From positions 1 to 37,183 of the forward strand of contig JAABRS010000004.1 of assembly GCA_011390775.1 (NCBI GenBank): a stretch of 37,183 nucleotides of DNA. The letters run 5' to 3'. The position numbers and the translations under genes are program-made. Below, one piece after another: positions 1 through 9,173 of the stretch; position 1 is the first letter of the stretch; each line of letters starts with the position of its first letter. The notes beneath the pieces were generated by a model, which was not told the DNA's origin, did no database searches, and worked only from the letters and a program-made list of their open reading frames with translations. This DNA comes from Clostridia bacterium (GTDB taxonomy: Bacteria; Bacillota; Clostridia; Tissierellales; Dethiosulfatibacteraceae).

Positions 1-194
1 TTAACGGTATTAGAGCAGCAGTAGTTGCATTAATTCTTACAGCAGGATTAAGGTTATTATCTGTTACAGTATTTAATGTTTTAATTATTATATTAACTTT
101 TATTGGTATAGCTATCTTCGAGATAAATCCAATTTTTATAATAATTGGAGCAGTTGCTCTAGGTATTTTAAAAAACAGAAATGAGGACAAATAG
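1..194 (+). CDS. Chromate transporter subunit, 3' end only (partial at window edge)
   Basis: Open frame from base 3 to TAG 192-194: ...GIRAAVVALILTAGLRLLSVTVFNVLIIILTFIGIAIFEINPIFIIIGAVALGILKNRNEDK*; hydrophobic and directly upstream of a second CHR half-transporter. Confidence 0.75.
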   Translation, partial: NGIRAAVVALILTAGLRLLSVTVFNVLIIILTFIGIAIFEINPIFIIIGAVALGILKNRNEDK

Positions 195-196
195 AT

Positions 197-715
197 ATGG
201 TTTTAGCAGAACTTTTTTATTCATTCTTAAAGATTGGTATATTTAGCTTTGGTGGGGGTTATTGCATGCTTCCTCTTATCCAAAATGAAATAATAACGAA
301 GCACAATTGGATAAATTTAGATACTTTTATAGATATTATAGCTACTTCACAAATGACTCCAGGACCTATAGCAATAAATAGTGCTACATTCATAGGTTTT
401 CAATTAGGAGGAGTTATGGGTTCGGCTATAAATACATTTGGTGTTATTTTATTTCCTGCTATTATAGTAATGATTTTATCCAACTACGTTGAAAAATTTA
501 AAGATTCAAAATTGATAAACGACATATTTTCAGGACTAAGACCTGCTTTGGTCGGTTTGATTTTAGCATCAGCTTTTACAGTGGGTAGAACAGCTATATT
601 TAACATACAAACTTTATTAATAGCAGTGTCAATATTTGTAGTAATAAACAAAACAAAAACTCATCCTATTCTAGCAATAGTATTATCAGGCGTATTAGGA
701 GCGGCAATATTATAA
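197..715 (+). CDS. Chromate transporter (half-size CHR domain)
   Basis: ORF 172 aa; FSFGGGYCMLPLIQNEI...SQMTPGPIAINSATFIGFQLGG motif typical of the ChrA family. Confidence 0.9.
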   Translation: MVLAELFYSFLKIGIFSFGGGYCMLPLIQNEIITKHNWINLDTFIDIIATSQMTPGPIAINSATFIGFQLGGVMGSAINTFGVILFPAIIVMILSNYVEKFKDSKLINDIFSGLRPALVGLILASAFTVGRTAIFNIQTLLIAVSIFVVINKTKTHPILAIVLSGVLGAAIL

Positions 716-729
716 TTATAATTTACAAT

Positions 730-757
730 AGTGCATAATAAAGATTTATTGTGCACT
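730..757. terminator. Strong hairpin after chromate transporter genes, possible terminator
   Basis: AGTGCATAATAAAGATTTATTGTGCACT, about 12-13 bp stem; T-tract weak (ttatct). Confidence 0.5.
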
Positions 758-889
758 TTATCTGTATAGTATATATTTAAATGATAAATACTAATAAAAT
801 TATAGTGAGATATTCTGTTGGATTAATTACTATTAGGATGATACAATGAAATATAAAATTAGTATAAAGAAAAAAGAGGAGGAACATTA

Positions 890-1981
890 ATGAAAAATAA
901 AAAATTAGTAATGATACCGGGACCAACTCCGGTGGTAAGAAGCATTCAAGATCAAATGGGTAGGGAAACAGTATCTTTTAAAGATCCAGAATTCATGAAA
1001 GATTATAAGGATTTAATTGTTGACTTAAAAGATATATTCAGAGTAAAAGGTGAAGCATTTGTTGTCGCTGGAACTGGTACAATGGCTATGGAAATGGCCA
1101 TTGCAAACGTTACAAAAGACGGAGATAATGTACTTATAGTTTCCAATGGATATTTTGGCGATAGATATATAGAAATTTGCGAAAGAAAAGGATTAAGTGT
1201 AGATGTACTTTCTGCTGAATGGGGAGATACTGTAACCCCTGAAGAAATAGAAGAAAAACTAAAAGAAAAAGACTATAAAGCAATAACTGTAACTCACGTA
1301 GATACTTCAACAGGAACAGTTGCAAAGGTTAAAGAAATAGGTGAAGTTGTTAAAAAATTTGAAGATACAATTTATATAGTTGATGGAGTTTGTGCAACGG
1401 CAGGTGAAAAAGAATATGTTGATGATTATAATATAGACATATTGTTCACAGGAAGTCAAAAAGCATTCGGAGTTGCTCCAGGGCTAGCTATATTATTCGC
1501 AGGAGAAAGAGCTTTAAAAAGAAGAGAAGAATTAGGTACAATAAGAGAATATTATGTAGATTTTCATAAATGGATACCTATTATGAATGATCCATCAAAA
1601 TACTTTGGAACACCTCCAATTAATCTTATATGGGCATTAAAAGAATCAGTAAGATTAATTAAAGAAGAAGGGATAGAAGAAAGATACCAAAGACACATTG
1701 AAGATGCTAGTTATATACAGAAAAAATTATTAGATATGGGTTTTGATATTTTAGCTAAAAAAGAATGTAGAGCAGTAACACTATCTAATGTTTTATACCC
1801 TGAAGGTGTTGATGATGGGGAATTTAGAAAAGTTTTATCAGAAGAAGGAGTAGTAGTAGCAGGTGGATTAGGAGAATATGCTGGAAAATTATTCAGACTA
1901 GGACACATGGGTAATATAGATAAGCATGTAATAGCTTCTACTTTAGCAGCTATTGAAAGAACATTAGAAAGGATAAAGTAA
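890..1981 (+). CDS. Class V PLP-dependent aminotransferase (alanine-glyoxylate / serine-pyruvate type)
   Basis: ORF 363 aa; MIPGPTPV start, GTGTMAMEMAIAN, VDGVCATAGE and TGSQKAFGVAPGL (PLP lysine) motifs; RBS GAGGAGG. Confidence 0.9.
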   Translation: MKNKKLVMIPGPTPVVRSIQDQMGRETVSFKDPEFMKDYKDLIVDLKDIFRVKGEAFVVAGTGTMAMEMAIANVTKDGDNVLIVSNGYFGDRYIEICERKGLSVDVLSAEWGDTVTPEEIEEKLKEKDYKAITVTHVDTSTGTVAKVKEIGEVVKKFEDTIYIVDGVCATAGEKEYVDDYNIDILFTGSQKAFGVAPGLAILFAGERALKRREELGTIREYYVDFHKWIPIMNDPSKYFGTPPINLIWALKESVRLIKEEGIEERYQRHIEDASYIQKKLLDMGFDILAKKECRAVTLSNVLYPEGVDDGEFRKVLSEEGVVVAGGLGEYAGKLFRLGHMGNIDKHVIASTLAAIERTLERIK

Positions 1982-1982
1982 T

Positions 1983-2879
1983 ATGTCGTATTTCGAGATA
2001 AAAGGAGTAATACCTCCAGTTATAACACCTTTCAAAGGAAATGATGAAGTTGATTACGAAAAGTTTTCGAGCAATATAAGAAAATGGAATAAAAAAGAAT
2101 TAGCTGGAGTTTTAGTTCTTGGTTCTAATGGAGAAACTGCATATCTTAGAGAAGAAGAAAAACTTGAATTAATAAAATTAGCAGTTGAAAACACGGATGA
2201 TGACAAAATTGTAATGGTAGGTACTGGATTGGAATCTACAAAGATGACTATTGAATTAACAAACAAAGCAGCTGATTTAGGAGCTGATTGTGCACTTCTT
2301 TTAACACCTAATTACTACGAAGGGAAAATGGGAGATGAGGCACAGATAGATTATTTCAATGAAGTTGCAGATAACACTAAAATTCCAATACTTATATACA
2401 ATGTAACTAAATTCACACATATAAATATATCACCAAAAGTTATTAGTGAATTAAGCAAACATAAAAACATCATAGGCATGAAAGATAGTTCTGGAGACGT
2501 TAAGCAGTTGATACAATTTATGAATGCCGGGCTAGATAAAGACTTTAACTTACTTGTAGGAACGGCATCAGCATGGTATCCAGCACTTGCTGTTGGAGTA
2601 AAGGCGTCTGTAATGGCTCTTGCTAACTGTTGTCCCGATGAGTGTATAGAAATTCAGAATCTTTATGAAGAAGGCAACTTAGAAAAATCTTTAGAATTAT
2701 ATAAAAGAATGTATCCTGTAAATTCAGCAGTAACGGGTGGATACGGAATAGCCGGACTTAAATATGTTTGTGATATGTTGGGCTTTGAAGGTGGATTCAC
2801 TAGAAAACCACTACTTCCTTTAAAGAATAAAGAAAAAGATGAGCTTAATCAAATAATTAAAAAAGCAGAATTGATCTAA
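1983..2879 (+). CDS. Dihydrodipicolinate synthase / N-acetylneuraminate lyase family protein (DapA-like)
   Basis: ORF 298 aa; GVIPPVITPF, GSNGETAYL, YNVTKFTHINI, GMKDSSGD motifs. Confidence 0.9.
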   Translation: MSYFEIKGVIPPVITPFKGNDEVDYEKFSSNIRKWNKKELAGVLVLGSNGETAYLREEEKLELIKLAVENTDDDKIVMVGTGLESTKMTIELTNKAADLGADCALLLTPNYYEGKMGDEAQIDYFNEVADNTKIPILIYNVTKFTHINISPKVISELSKHKNIIGMKDSSGDVKQLIQFMNAGLDKDFNLLVGTASAWYPALAVGVKASVMALANCCPDECIEIQNLYEEGNLEKSLELYKRMYPVNSAVTGGYGIAGLKYVCDMLGFEGGFTRKPLLPLKNKEKDELNQIIKKAELI

Positions 2880-2888
2880 AAAAAATTC

Positions 2889-2936
2889 AAATATTAAAAA
2901 CCCGCACTTTTTAAAAAGTGCGGGTTTTTAATATTT
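2889..2936. terminator. Bidirectional intrinsic terminator between convergent genes
   Basis: Perfect 24-bp-arm inverted repeat AAATATTAAAAACCCGCACTTTTT/AAAAAGTGCGGGTTTTTAATATTT. Confidence 0.93.
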
Positions 2937-2964
2937 AAGTCTCATTACTTATTAATTTGTATAA

Positions 2965-4599
2965 TTATCCTAAGAATAATTTTAAATCGTCTTCTACTTC
3001 ACCTATTCCAGCAATTCCGAATTTATCAACTAATACATTTGCAACATTTTCCGATAAGAAGGCTGGAAGTGTTGGGCCTAAGTGAATATCCTTAACGCCC
3101 AGTGATAGTAATGCTAGCAGTACTATCACAGCTTTTTGCTCATACCATGCAATATTATAAGATATTGGAAGGTCATTTATATCATTTAATTCGAAAATTT
3201 CTTTAAGTTTAAGGGCTATTACTGCTAAAGAGTAAGAGTCATTACATTGGCCGGCATCTAATACTCTTGGAATTCCACCTATGTCACCTAAATTAAGTTT
3301 GTTATATCTATACTTTGCACATCCAGCAGTTAATATAACAGTATCTTCTGGTAGTTTTTCAGCAAATTCAGTATAGTACTCTCTAGACTTCATTCTACCG
3401 TCGCAACCAGCCATTACAAAGAATTGCTTAATAGCTCCGGATTTAACAGCTTCAACAACTTTATCAGCAAGTTCTACTACCTGGTTATGTGCAAATCCAC
3501 CAACAATTTTTCCTGTTTCTATTTCTTCTGGTGATTTCAAACTTTTGGCTTGTTCTATTATTATTGAAAAATCTTTTTTTCCATTTTCATCAGGTACTAT
3601 GTGTTCGCATCCAGGAAAACCTGCTGCACCAGTAGTATATATTCTACTTTTAACCTCATCAGATTTAGGTGGAACTATACAGTTAGTAGTAAATAATATT
3701 GGTCCGTTAAAAGTTTCGAATTCTGTAATTTGTTTCCACCAAGAACCACCGTAGTTTCCTACGAAATTATCATATTTTTTAAATGCTGGATAGTAATGAC
3801 CTGGTAGCATTTCACCGTGAGTATAAACATCTACTCCTGTTCCTTTAGTTTGTTCTAGAAGCATTTCTAAATCAACTAAATCGTGTCCTGATATTAATAT
3901 TGCAGGATTATCTTTAACTCCTATATTTACTTCTGTGATTTCAGGATTTCCGTATTTAGAAGTATTTGCTTCATCCAATAATGCCATAGCTTTAACACCG
4001 TATTCTCCTGTTTTAAGAGTAAGAGCTGTGAGATCATCAGCTGATAGACTATCATCTAATGTAGCAGCTAAAGCTTCGTATACAAAATCGTAAATTTCAC
4101 CTTCTTCTTTTCCAATATTAACTGCGTGCTCAGCATAAGCAGCTAAACCTTTGAGTCCGTAGGTAATAAGCTCTCTTAAAGAACGTACATCAACATTTTC
4201 AGTTGCTAAAACTCCTACTTCATCACTATTTGCTTTTTCTTCCATTTCATCACTTGTAGATACCTGGAAGGTTGCAGAATCATGTAATTCATCTAAGTCT
4301 AAATCCTTAACCAATTCATCTCTAAGGGAAAGCATTTTTTTGATTTGATTTTCAACAGCCTTTCTATCAAAGTTAGCATTAGTTATGGTCATGAATAAAC
4401 TAGTAAGCATTTCATGGTTTAATTCATTAAGGGTCTTAACATCTAAATCACCCTTTTTTACTATTTGTGAGATTCCTTTAGTAGTGTAGATTAATAAATC
4501 TTGAATATTTGCAACATCATCCTTCTTACCGCAAACACCAACTACTGTACAGCCTTCGTTTTTAGCTGTTTCTTGACACTGGTAACAAAACATACTCAT
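2965..4599 (-). CDS. hcp: Hydroxylamine reductase / hybrid cluster protein
   Basis: ORF 544 aa; [24 protein letters not shown]-terminus and [10 protein letters not shown]...[15 protein letters not shown] motifs. Confidence 0.96.
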   Translation of the reverse strand: MSMFCYQCQETAKNEGCTVVGVCGKKDDVANIQDLLIYTTKGISQIVKKGDLDVKTLNELNHEMLTSLFMTITNANFDRKAVENQIKKMLSLRDELVKDLDLDELHDSATFQVSTSDEMEEKANSDEVGVLATENVDVRSLRELITYGLKGLAAYAEHAVNIGKEEGEIYDFVYEALAATLDDSLSADDLTALTLKTGEYGVKAMALLDEANTSKYGNPEITEVNIGVKDNPAILISGHDLVDLEMLLEQTKGTGVDVYTHGEMLPGHYYPAFKKYDNFVGNYGGSWWKQITEFETFNGPILFTTNCIVPPKSDEVKSRIYTTGAAGFPGCEHIVPDENGKKDFSIIIEQAKSLKSPEEIETGKIVGGFAHNQVVELADKVVEAVKSGAIKQFFVMAGCDGRMKSREYYTEFAEKLPEDTVILTAGCAKYRYNKLNLGDIGGIPRVLDAGQCNDSYSLAVIALKLKEIFELNDINDLPISYNIAWYEQKAVIVLLALLSLGVKDIHLGPTLPAFLSENVANVLVDKFGIAGIGEVEDDLKLFLG

Positions 4600-4621
4600 T
4601 AAATTTTACCTCCTAAAATTT

Positions 4622-4954
4622 TTATTCTTTATAATTAAACGGACTTGGAGCTTTTATAACGAAAATTTCTAATACTTCATCATCTTTGTTTCCAACATCC
4701 ATTTTTGTACCATAAGGAATGTTAATTATTTTACCGCTATTATATTTATGTGGTTCTTGTTCACCTAGCTGTAATGTCAGTTGACCTTTAATTACTATCA
4801 TATACACGTTTGAGTTTGCGTTGTGTACAGGTAGTCCTTCATCTTTAGGAAAAATCATGTGATTTAAGTCTACATTTCCATCGCTAATAATTTTTTCAAT
4901 TAATTTGCTATCTCCATTGCTGAAATTAAAATCTTTTTCTATCAATTTGTTCAC
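4622..4954 (-). CDS. Cupin-domain protein
   Basis: ORF 110 aa; LPVHNANSNVYMIVIKGQLTLQLGEQEPHKYNSGKIINIPYGTKMDV beta-barrel cupin pattern; upstream of hcp on the same strand. Confidence 0.8.
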   Translation of the reverse strand: MNKLIEKDFNFSNGDSKLIEKIISDGNVDLNHMIFPKDEGLPVHNANSNVYMIVIKGQLTLQLGEQEPHKYNSGKIINIPYGTKMDVGNKDDEVLEIFVIKAPSPFNYKE

Positions 4955-4969
4955 CTCTCTAAATTATTA

Positions 4970-5027
4970 TTGTTTATTTATTTATAGTATAGTATAATAC
5001 AGATAGTTAATCGGTAACAAATGTTAC
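4970..5027. promoter_or_regulatory. Promoter region with palindrome shared by divergent cupin-hcp and Crp/Fnr genes
   Basis: Plus strand TTGTTT(4970-4975)-N17-TATAAT(4993-4998); palindrome GTAAC-AAAT-GTTAC at 5014-5027; on the minus strand a TTGTTA -35 candidate lies inside the palindrome. Confidence 0.65.
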
Positions 5028-5048
5028 GAAAAGGAGTGGAACTTAAAT

Positions 5049-5738
5049 ATGTATCAAAATTATTCTAATATACTTGAAAAAGTTGATTTATTTAATGATA
5101 TAACTTTTTCAGAACTTGAAAATATGTTTTTTTGCCTAAGACCTTTAATAAAAGAATATAAAAAAGATGAAATTATAGCTCTTGAAGGTGATGATATTAA
5201 AAACTTTGGAGTTCTTCTTCAAGGTAAGCTTATGCTTTACAAAGAAAAATTTGATGGAACTAGAGTACTTTTAAAGGCCGTCTATCCAGGACAACTTTTT
5301 GGTGAAATAGCTTCATTTTCAGAAAAAAGAAAATGGCCTGCTCAAGTTCAAGTAGCTAAAAATTCAACGGTGATGTTTATGCCGCCTGAAAAAATTACCA
5401 ACACCTGTACGAATCTATGTAGAGGACACAGAATCCTAACACTAAATATGATAAAGATAATATCTAAAAAAGCTATAAATTTAAATAAAACTATAGAATA
5501 TCTATCTGTAAAAAGCATTCGTCAAAAAATAACCTATTACCTCCTTGACCAATATAAGAAAAATAATTCGAAAAATTTTATGTTAGACATGAATAGAAAT
5601 GAACTTTCCGATTTTCTAAACGTTACAAGACCATCACTATCCCGAGAAATGGCAAATATGAAAAAAGAAGGACTGATAGATTATCACAGATCTTCTATAA
5701 AATTATTGGACATTGATAGCTTAAGTTCCATAGTATAG
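5049..5738 (+). CDS. Crp/Fnr family transcriptional regulator (HcpR-like by context)
   Basis: ORF 229 aa; cyclic-nucleotide-binding fold (LEGDDIKNFGVLLQGKLMLYKE...PGQLFGEIASFS) and HTH (NRNELSDFLNVTRPSLSREMANMKKEGLI). Confidence 0.88.
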   Translation: MYQNYSNILEKVDLFNDITFSELENMFFCLRPLIKEYKKDEIIALEGDDIKNFGVLLQGKLMLYKEKFDGTRVLLKAVYPGQLFGEIASFSEKRKWPAQVQVAKNSTVMFMPPEKITNTCTNLCRGHRILTLNMIKIISKKAINLNKTIEYLSVKSIRQKITYYLLDQYKKNNSKNFMLDMNRNELSDFLNVTRPSLSREMANMKKEGLIDYHRSSIKLLDIDSLSSIV

Positions 5739-5784
5739 TTCATTATATATTTATCCATATTTATAAAAAATATACAAGAAACCC

Positions 5785-5813
5785 TTGCTATATACCCTGA
5801 CGGGGTATATAAT
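5785..5813 (+). promoter_or_regulatory. SigA-like promoter with CsoR/CstR-like palindrome in the spacer
   Basis: TTGCTA-N17-TATAAT; ATATACCC(5790-5797)-TGACG-GGGTATAT(5803-5810) inverted repeat. Confidence 0.65.
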
Positions 5814-5838
5814 GTTAAAAAGACTATGGAGGTTTTAA

Positions 5839-6051
5839 ATGGCAAAGAAAAAAGTAGCTTATATTAAACAAAACACATGTGACAGGTCACCATTTTGTCC
5901 TGTCAAAAGAATTTGTCCCCAAAAAGCACTAAAAAGAAAAGGATTTTTCGGGCCTCTCGAAATAGATGAAGAAAAATGTACCGGTTGCGGAACCTGTATA
6001 CAGTACTGCCCTCACGGAGCTGTAAAAATGAAAAAAGCAAAAGCAAGTTAG
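5839..6051 (+). CDS. Small 4Fe-4S ferredoxin-type protein
   Basis: ORF 70 aa; CTGCGTCIQYCP plus an atypical N-terminal CDRSPFCPVKRICP; RBS ggaggt. Confidence 0.88.
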   Translation: MAKKKVAYIKQNTCDRSPFCPVKRICPQKALKRKGFFGPLEIDEEKCTGCGTCIQYCPHGAVKMKKAKAS

Positions 6052-6059
6052 GGACAAAT

Positions 6060-6087
6060 AACCTTTTTATTTTTTAATAAAAGGGTT
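6060..6087. terminator. Hairpin between ferredoxin and small membrane protein genes
   Basis: AACCTTTTTATT-TTTT-AATAAAAGGGTT, 12-bp stem with one wobble; no clear T-tract. Confidence 0.4.
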
Positions 6088-6111
6088 ATACTTATGTTGA
6101 GGTGAAATAAA

Positions 6112-6321
6112 ATGAAGAAATTTGAAGATATACTTTTTTACATAGCAATTGTTTTTTCAGGATACACTCTTTACAAGGTTTACATGGCAAATAAAGCTGT
6201 ACCAGATGGTATGTGTCCTATAAACAACTATATTGGATATATATATATATCTATTGGATTGGCAGCAATTTACTTTGTTGTTTCATTTATAAATAAAAGA
6301 AAAATTGCAGAAGACAAATAA
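6112..6321 (+). CDS. Small two-TM membrane protein of unknown function
   Basis: ORF 69 aa with two hydrophobic stretches; RBS gaggtg. Confidence 0.7.
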   Translation: MKKFEDILFYIAIVFSGYTLYKVYMANKAVPDGMCPINNYIGYIYISIGLAAIYFVVSFINKRKIAEDK

Positions 6322-6414
6322 AAATTAAATAAAGATTTATAATTGAAAATTTGCTACCTTAAAAATATTATGTTAGAATTTTAAATTGCAGATTATATAA
6401 TAAGGATATAAATA

Positions 6415-7776
6415 ATGAATAAAAACAGTAAAGCATTAGGGGAAGAAAATATAGGAAAGTTACTTAAAAAATTATCTGTACCTGCAACTATGGGCATGAT
6501 GGTTAATGCTCTATACAATCTTGTAGATACAATTTTTTTGGGTAGATTTGTAGGAGTGGATGCAATTGGAGCCTTAGCTATTGCTTTCCCATTACAGATG
6601 ATAGTATTAGCTTTTGGTATTATGGTTGGAATTGGTACTGCAAGCGCAGCCTCTAGAGCATTGGGAGCAGGAGAAGTAGAGAAAGCCGACCATATTGTAG
6701 GAAATGCATTTTTATCAATCATTATTATAGGAATTCTATTAGTAACTTTAGGGAGATATTTTTTGAGCCCTATACTACTATTATTTGGAGCAACAGAAAA
6801 TTTATTGCCACTAGCCTATGATTATATGAATATTATTTTATTAGGAAGTGTTTTTCTTACAATTCAAATAGTTTCAAACAATGTAATTCGTTCCGAAGGA
6901 AATGCAAAAGTAGCAATGATATCTATGATGATTGGAACTGGTTTTAATATTTTTATGGATCCAATATTTATAGAAGTACTAGGATTTGGCATTAAAGGGG
7001 CTGCAATTGCAACTATAATAGGACAAACTCTAGGGTTTATGTATGTTATGAATTACTTTTACAGAGGAAATAGTAATTTTAAAATTATGCCTCATCATTT
7101 AAAGCCTAACTTTGAGTATATAAAAGAAATATTCTCAGTAGGATTTCCTACATTTATGAGAAATGTTGCTGGAAGTGTTTTAGCAATTGTTGCAAATAAT
7201 TCTCTTGGATATTACGGAGGAGATATTGCTTTAAGTGTATATGGTGTGATTCAGAGAGTATTAAGATTTGCTCTTATGCCTATGTTTGGTATAGTTCAGG
7301 GTTTCCAACCTATAGCAAGCTATAACTATGGAGCTAAAAATTACAAGAGAGTAAAAGAGGTTATAAAGGTAGCATTAAAGGCTTTAGTAATATATGCAAC
7401 GATAAGTATTATATTGGTCCAGTTATTTCCAGAGTTAATAATAAGCTTGTTCAATAAAGATCCAGAACTAATAAGTTTAGGTAAAAAAGCATTAAGGGTA
7501 GTTACGATGATGATGCCTTTAATTGGAGTGCAGGTTCTTGCAGGATCAATGTATCAGGCACTAGGCAAACCTAAACCGGCTTTAATAGTTTCTATGTCTA
7601 GACAGACATTGTTTCTAATACCACTCATATTAATACTGCCAAGTTTTTTTAACATGGGTCTAATGGGGGTTTACTGGGCATTTCCAATGGCCGATTTTCT
7701 ATCAATAATTTTAAGTGGTTATATGCTGAGAAGACAGATGAAAATATTAGACGGAAAAATTTCTCTCCAAGAATAA
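6415..7776 (+). CDS. MATE family efflux transporter
   Basis: ORF 453 aa; LSVPATMGMMVNALYNLVDTIFLGRFVG and repeated MATE halves. Confidence 0.95.
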   Translation: MNKNSKALGEENIGKLLKKLSVPATMGMMVNALYNLVDTIFLGRFVGVDAIGALAIAFPLQMIVLAFGIMVGIGTASAASRALGAGEVEKADHIVGNAFLSIIIIGILLVTLGRYFLSPILLLFGATENLLPLAYDYMNIILLGSVFLTIQIVSNNVIRSEGNAKVAMISMMIGTGFNIFMDPIFIEVLGFGIKGAAIATIIGQTLGFMYVMNYFYRGNSNFKIMPHHLKPNFEYIKEIFSVGFPTFMRNVAGSVLAIVANNSLGYYGGDIALSVYGVIQRVLRFALMPMFGIVQGFQPIASYNYGAKNYKRVKEVIKVALKALVIYATISIILVQLFPELIISLFNKDPELISLGKKALRVVTMMMPLIGVQVLAGSMYQALGKPKPALIVSMSRQTLFLIPLILILPSFFNMGLMGVYWAFPMADFLSIILSGYMLRRQMKILDGKISLQE

Positions 7777-7778
7777 AA

Positions 7779-7799
7779 ACTGCTGAATAATTCAGCAGT
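7779..7799. terminator. Intrinsic terminator between convergent genes
   Basis: ACTGCTGAA-TAA-TTCAGCAGT with A/T tracts on both sides. Confidence 0.85.
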
Positions 7800-7807
7800 C
7801 AAAATTT

Positions 7808-8956
7808 TTATTTAAAAATAAGCTTAGCTAAAAATGGTTTTTTAATAGTAATAGCTTTCACTGGACATAATTCTTGACAGCAAAAGCAGCTTATGCATTT
7901 GTCGTAATCTACTTCAGGTTTTTTGTCTATCATCTGAATAGCTACTGGTGGACAGTTTGCAGCACAGTCACCACAACCTACGCAGATGTCGTGATGAAAA
8001 ATTGGCTTGGATTTCAATCTATCTACTAAAAGATTCATAATAGGTTTTGGAATGTTTCTAAGGTTTCCGCTGTTAGCGGGAGCTTTTTTGAAATCTGTAA
8101 CTATTAAATTTTTAATATTCTCTCCTAATATGTCTTTAGTAAAATCAAAATTTTCAATTAAATCTCTGTTTGCAGCTATTCTTAAAGTAGGAACCTCTTC
8201 AATATCTAGATCTATAATTTTGCAAGCTGCTAGATCAAGATAATGAGGGTTTTCTGAAGCTAGTAATAAACCTAAATGTCTTTTGCTACCACCTGAAGGT
8301 CCAGCACCCTCCATAGCATCTATTCCATCCATTATATGAAGAGATGGTTTTACACACTCACATATATCAATAAGAGAATTTGCAAAATCATTAATGTCCG
8401 GCATTTTGACGTGGTATTCTGCTTTATTAGTTCCTGGAACAAGACCGAATAAGTTTTTAACAGCTCCAGTGAAAACAGCAAAACCATGAGTTTTTAATTT
8501 GGAAACATTTATAATTTTATCTACATCATTAATCATATCAGTTAATAGAATATTATTTAAAATAACACCTTCTTTAAATTCTTTAGTGAAGGAGCCAAAA
8601 TTGGAGTTTAGTTCAGTGTTTTTTATACTAGATGCTTCCGTCATACCGGTACTATTATAAATAGTACTTAACATAAGATTGTTAAAAGGGCCACCAGGAC
8701 TATCCCCTATTAAAACAGTGCCACCCTGGTCAACTATAATTTCTGCTAGGGCTTTTATTATATTAGGATGAGTTGTTGTAGCTTCTTCCGGCTTTTTTTT
8801 CATTAATAGATTGGGTTTCAGAAGGATTTTTTCACCGGGGTTTATGAATTTTTCAACTCCACCTAAATTATCTAAGGTTTTCAATAATGTTTCTTTTGTT
8901 TTATTATAGTCATAATTATCTTGTTTTATTATAGATACTTTCATAAGCACCTCCAT
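7808..8956 (-). CDS. DUF362 domain-containing protein with C-terminal 4Fe-4S motifs
   Basis: ORF 382 aa; KPNLLMKKKPEEATTTHP, NVSKLKTHGFAVFTGAVKNLFG, CVGCGDCAANCP and CISCFCCQELCP. Start likely at MKVSIIK a few codons inside the ORF. Confidence 0.9.
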   Translation of the reverse strand: MEVLMKVSIIKQDNYDYNKTKETLLKTLDNLGGVEKFINPGEKILLKPNLLMKKKPEEATTTHPNIIKALAEIIVDQGGTVLIGDSPGGPFNNLMLSTIYNSTGMTEASSIKNTELNSNFGSFTKEFKEGVILNNILLTDMINDVDKIINVSKLKTHGFAVFTGAVKNLFGLVPGTNKAEYHVKMPDINDFANSLIDICECVKPSLHIMDGIDAMEGAGPSGGSKRHLGLLLASENPHYLDLAACKIIDLDIEEVPTLRIAANRDLIENFDFTKDILGENIKNLIVTDFKKAPANSGNLRNIPKPIMNLLVDRLKSKPIFHHDICVGCGDCAANCPPVAIQMIDKKPEVDYDKCISCFCCQELCPVKAITIKKPFLAKLIFK

Positions 8957-9146
8957 ATTTTATAATACTCATTATATATTTTTTAATTAAAGAAGTAAAA
9001 TATAAAAAAATGAAAGAAATTAAGATTATTATAAGACAGAGGTAGTATCATAAACAAATAGGTATAATTTATAGAATTTATTAAGTGTTTATAATAATTT
9101 CCTCATATACTTGACGAAAATATATATAAAATATAAAATATGATTA

Positions 9147-9160
9147 CGAACGAATGTTCA
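9147..9160 (+). promoter_or_regulatory. LexA/DinR SOS box candidate upstream of uvrB
   Basis: CGAACGAATGTTCA versus Bacillus-type CGAACRNRYGTTYC (one mismatch), just downstream of TTGACG(9111-9116)-N17-TAAAAT(9134-9139). Confidence 0.8.
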
Positions 9161-9173
9161 GAGGTGAAATAAT

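Noticed and set aside
2889-2936. 48-bp perfect palindrome as a possible mobile-element end
   Set aside because: Position between convergent stops and GC stem with A/T tracts fit a bidirectional terminator; no transposase or target duplication.
3545-3754. Plus-strand ORF inside hcp (also 8007..8243, 24649..24837, 30930..31202, 31272..31490, 32472..32834, 34236..34430)
   Set aside because: Opposite-strand shadows of well-supported genes.
6393-6722. 109-aa minus ORF overlapping MATE transporter start
   Set aside because: Antisense shadow of a clear MATE coding frame.
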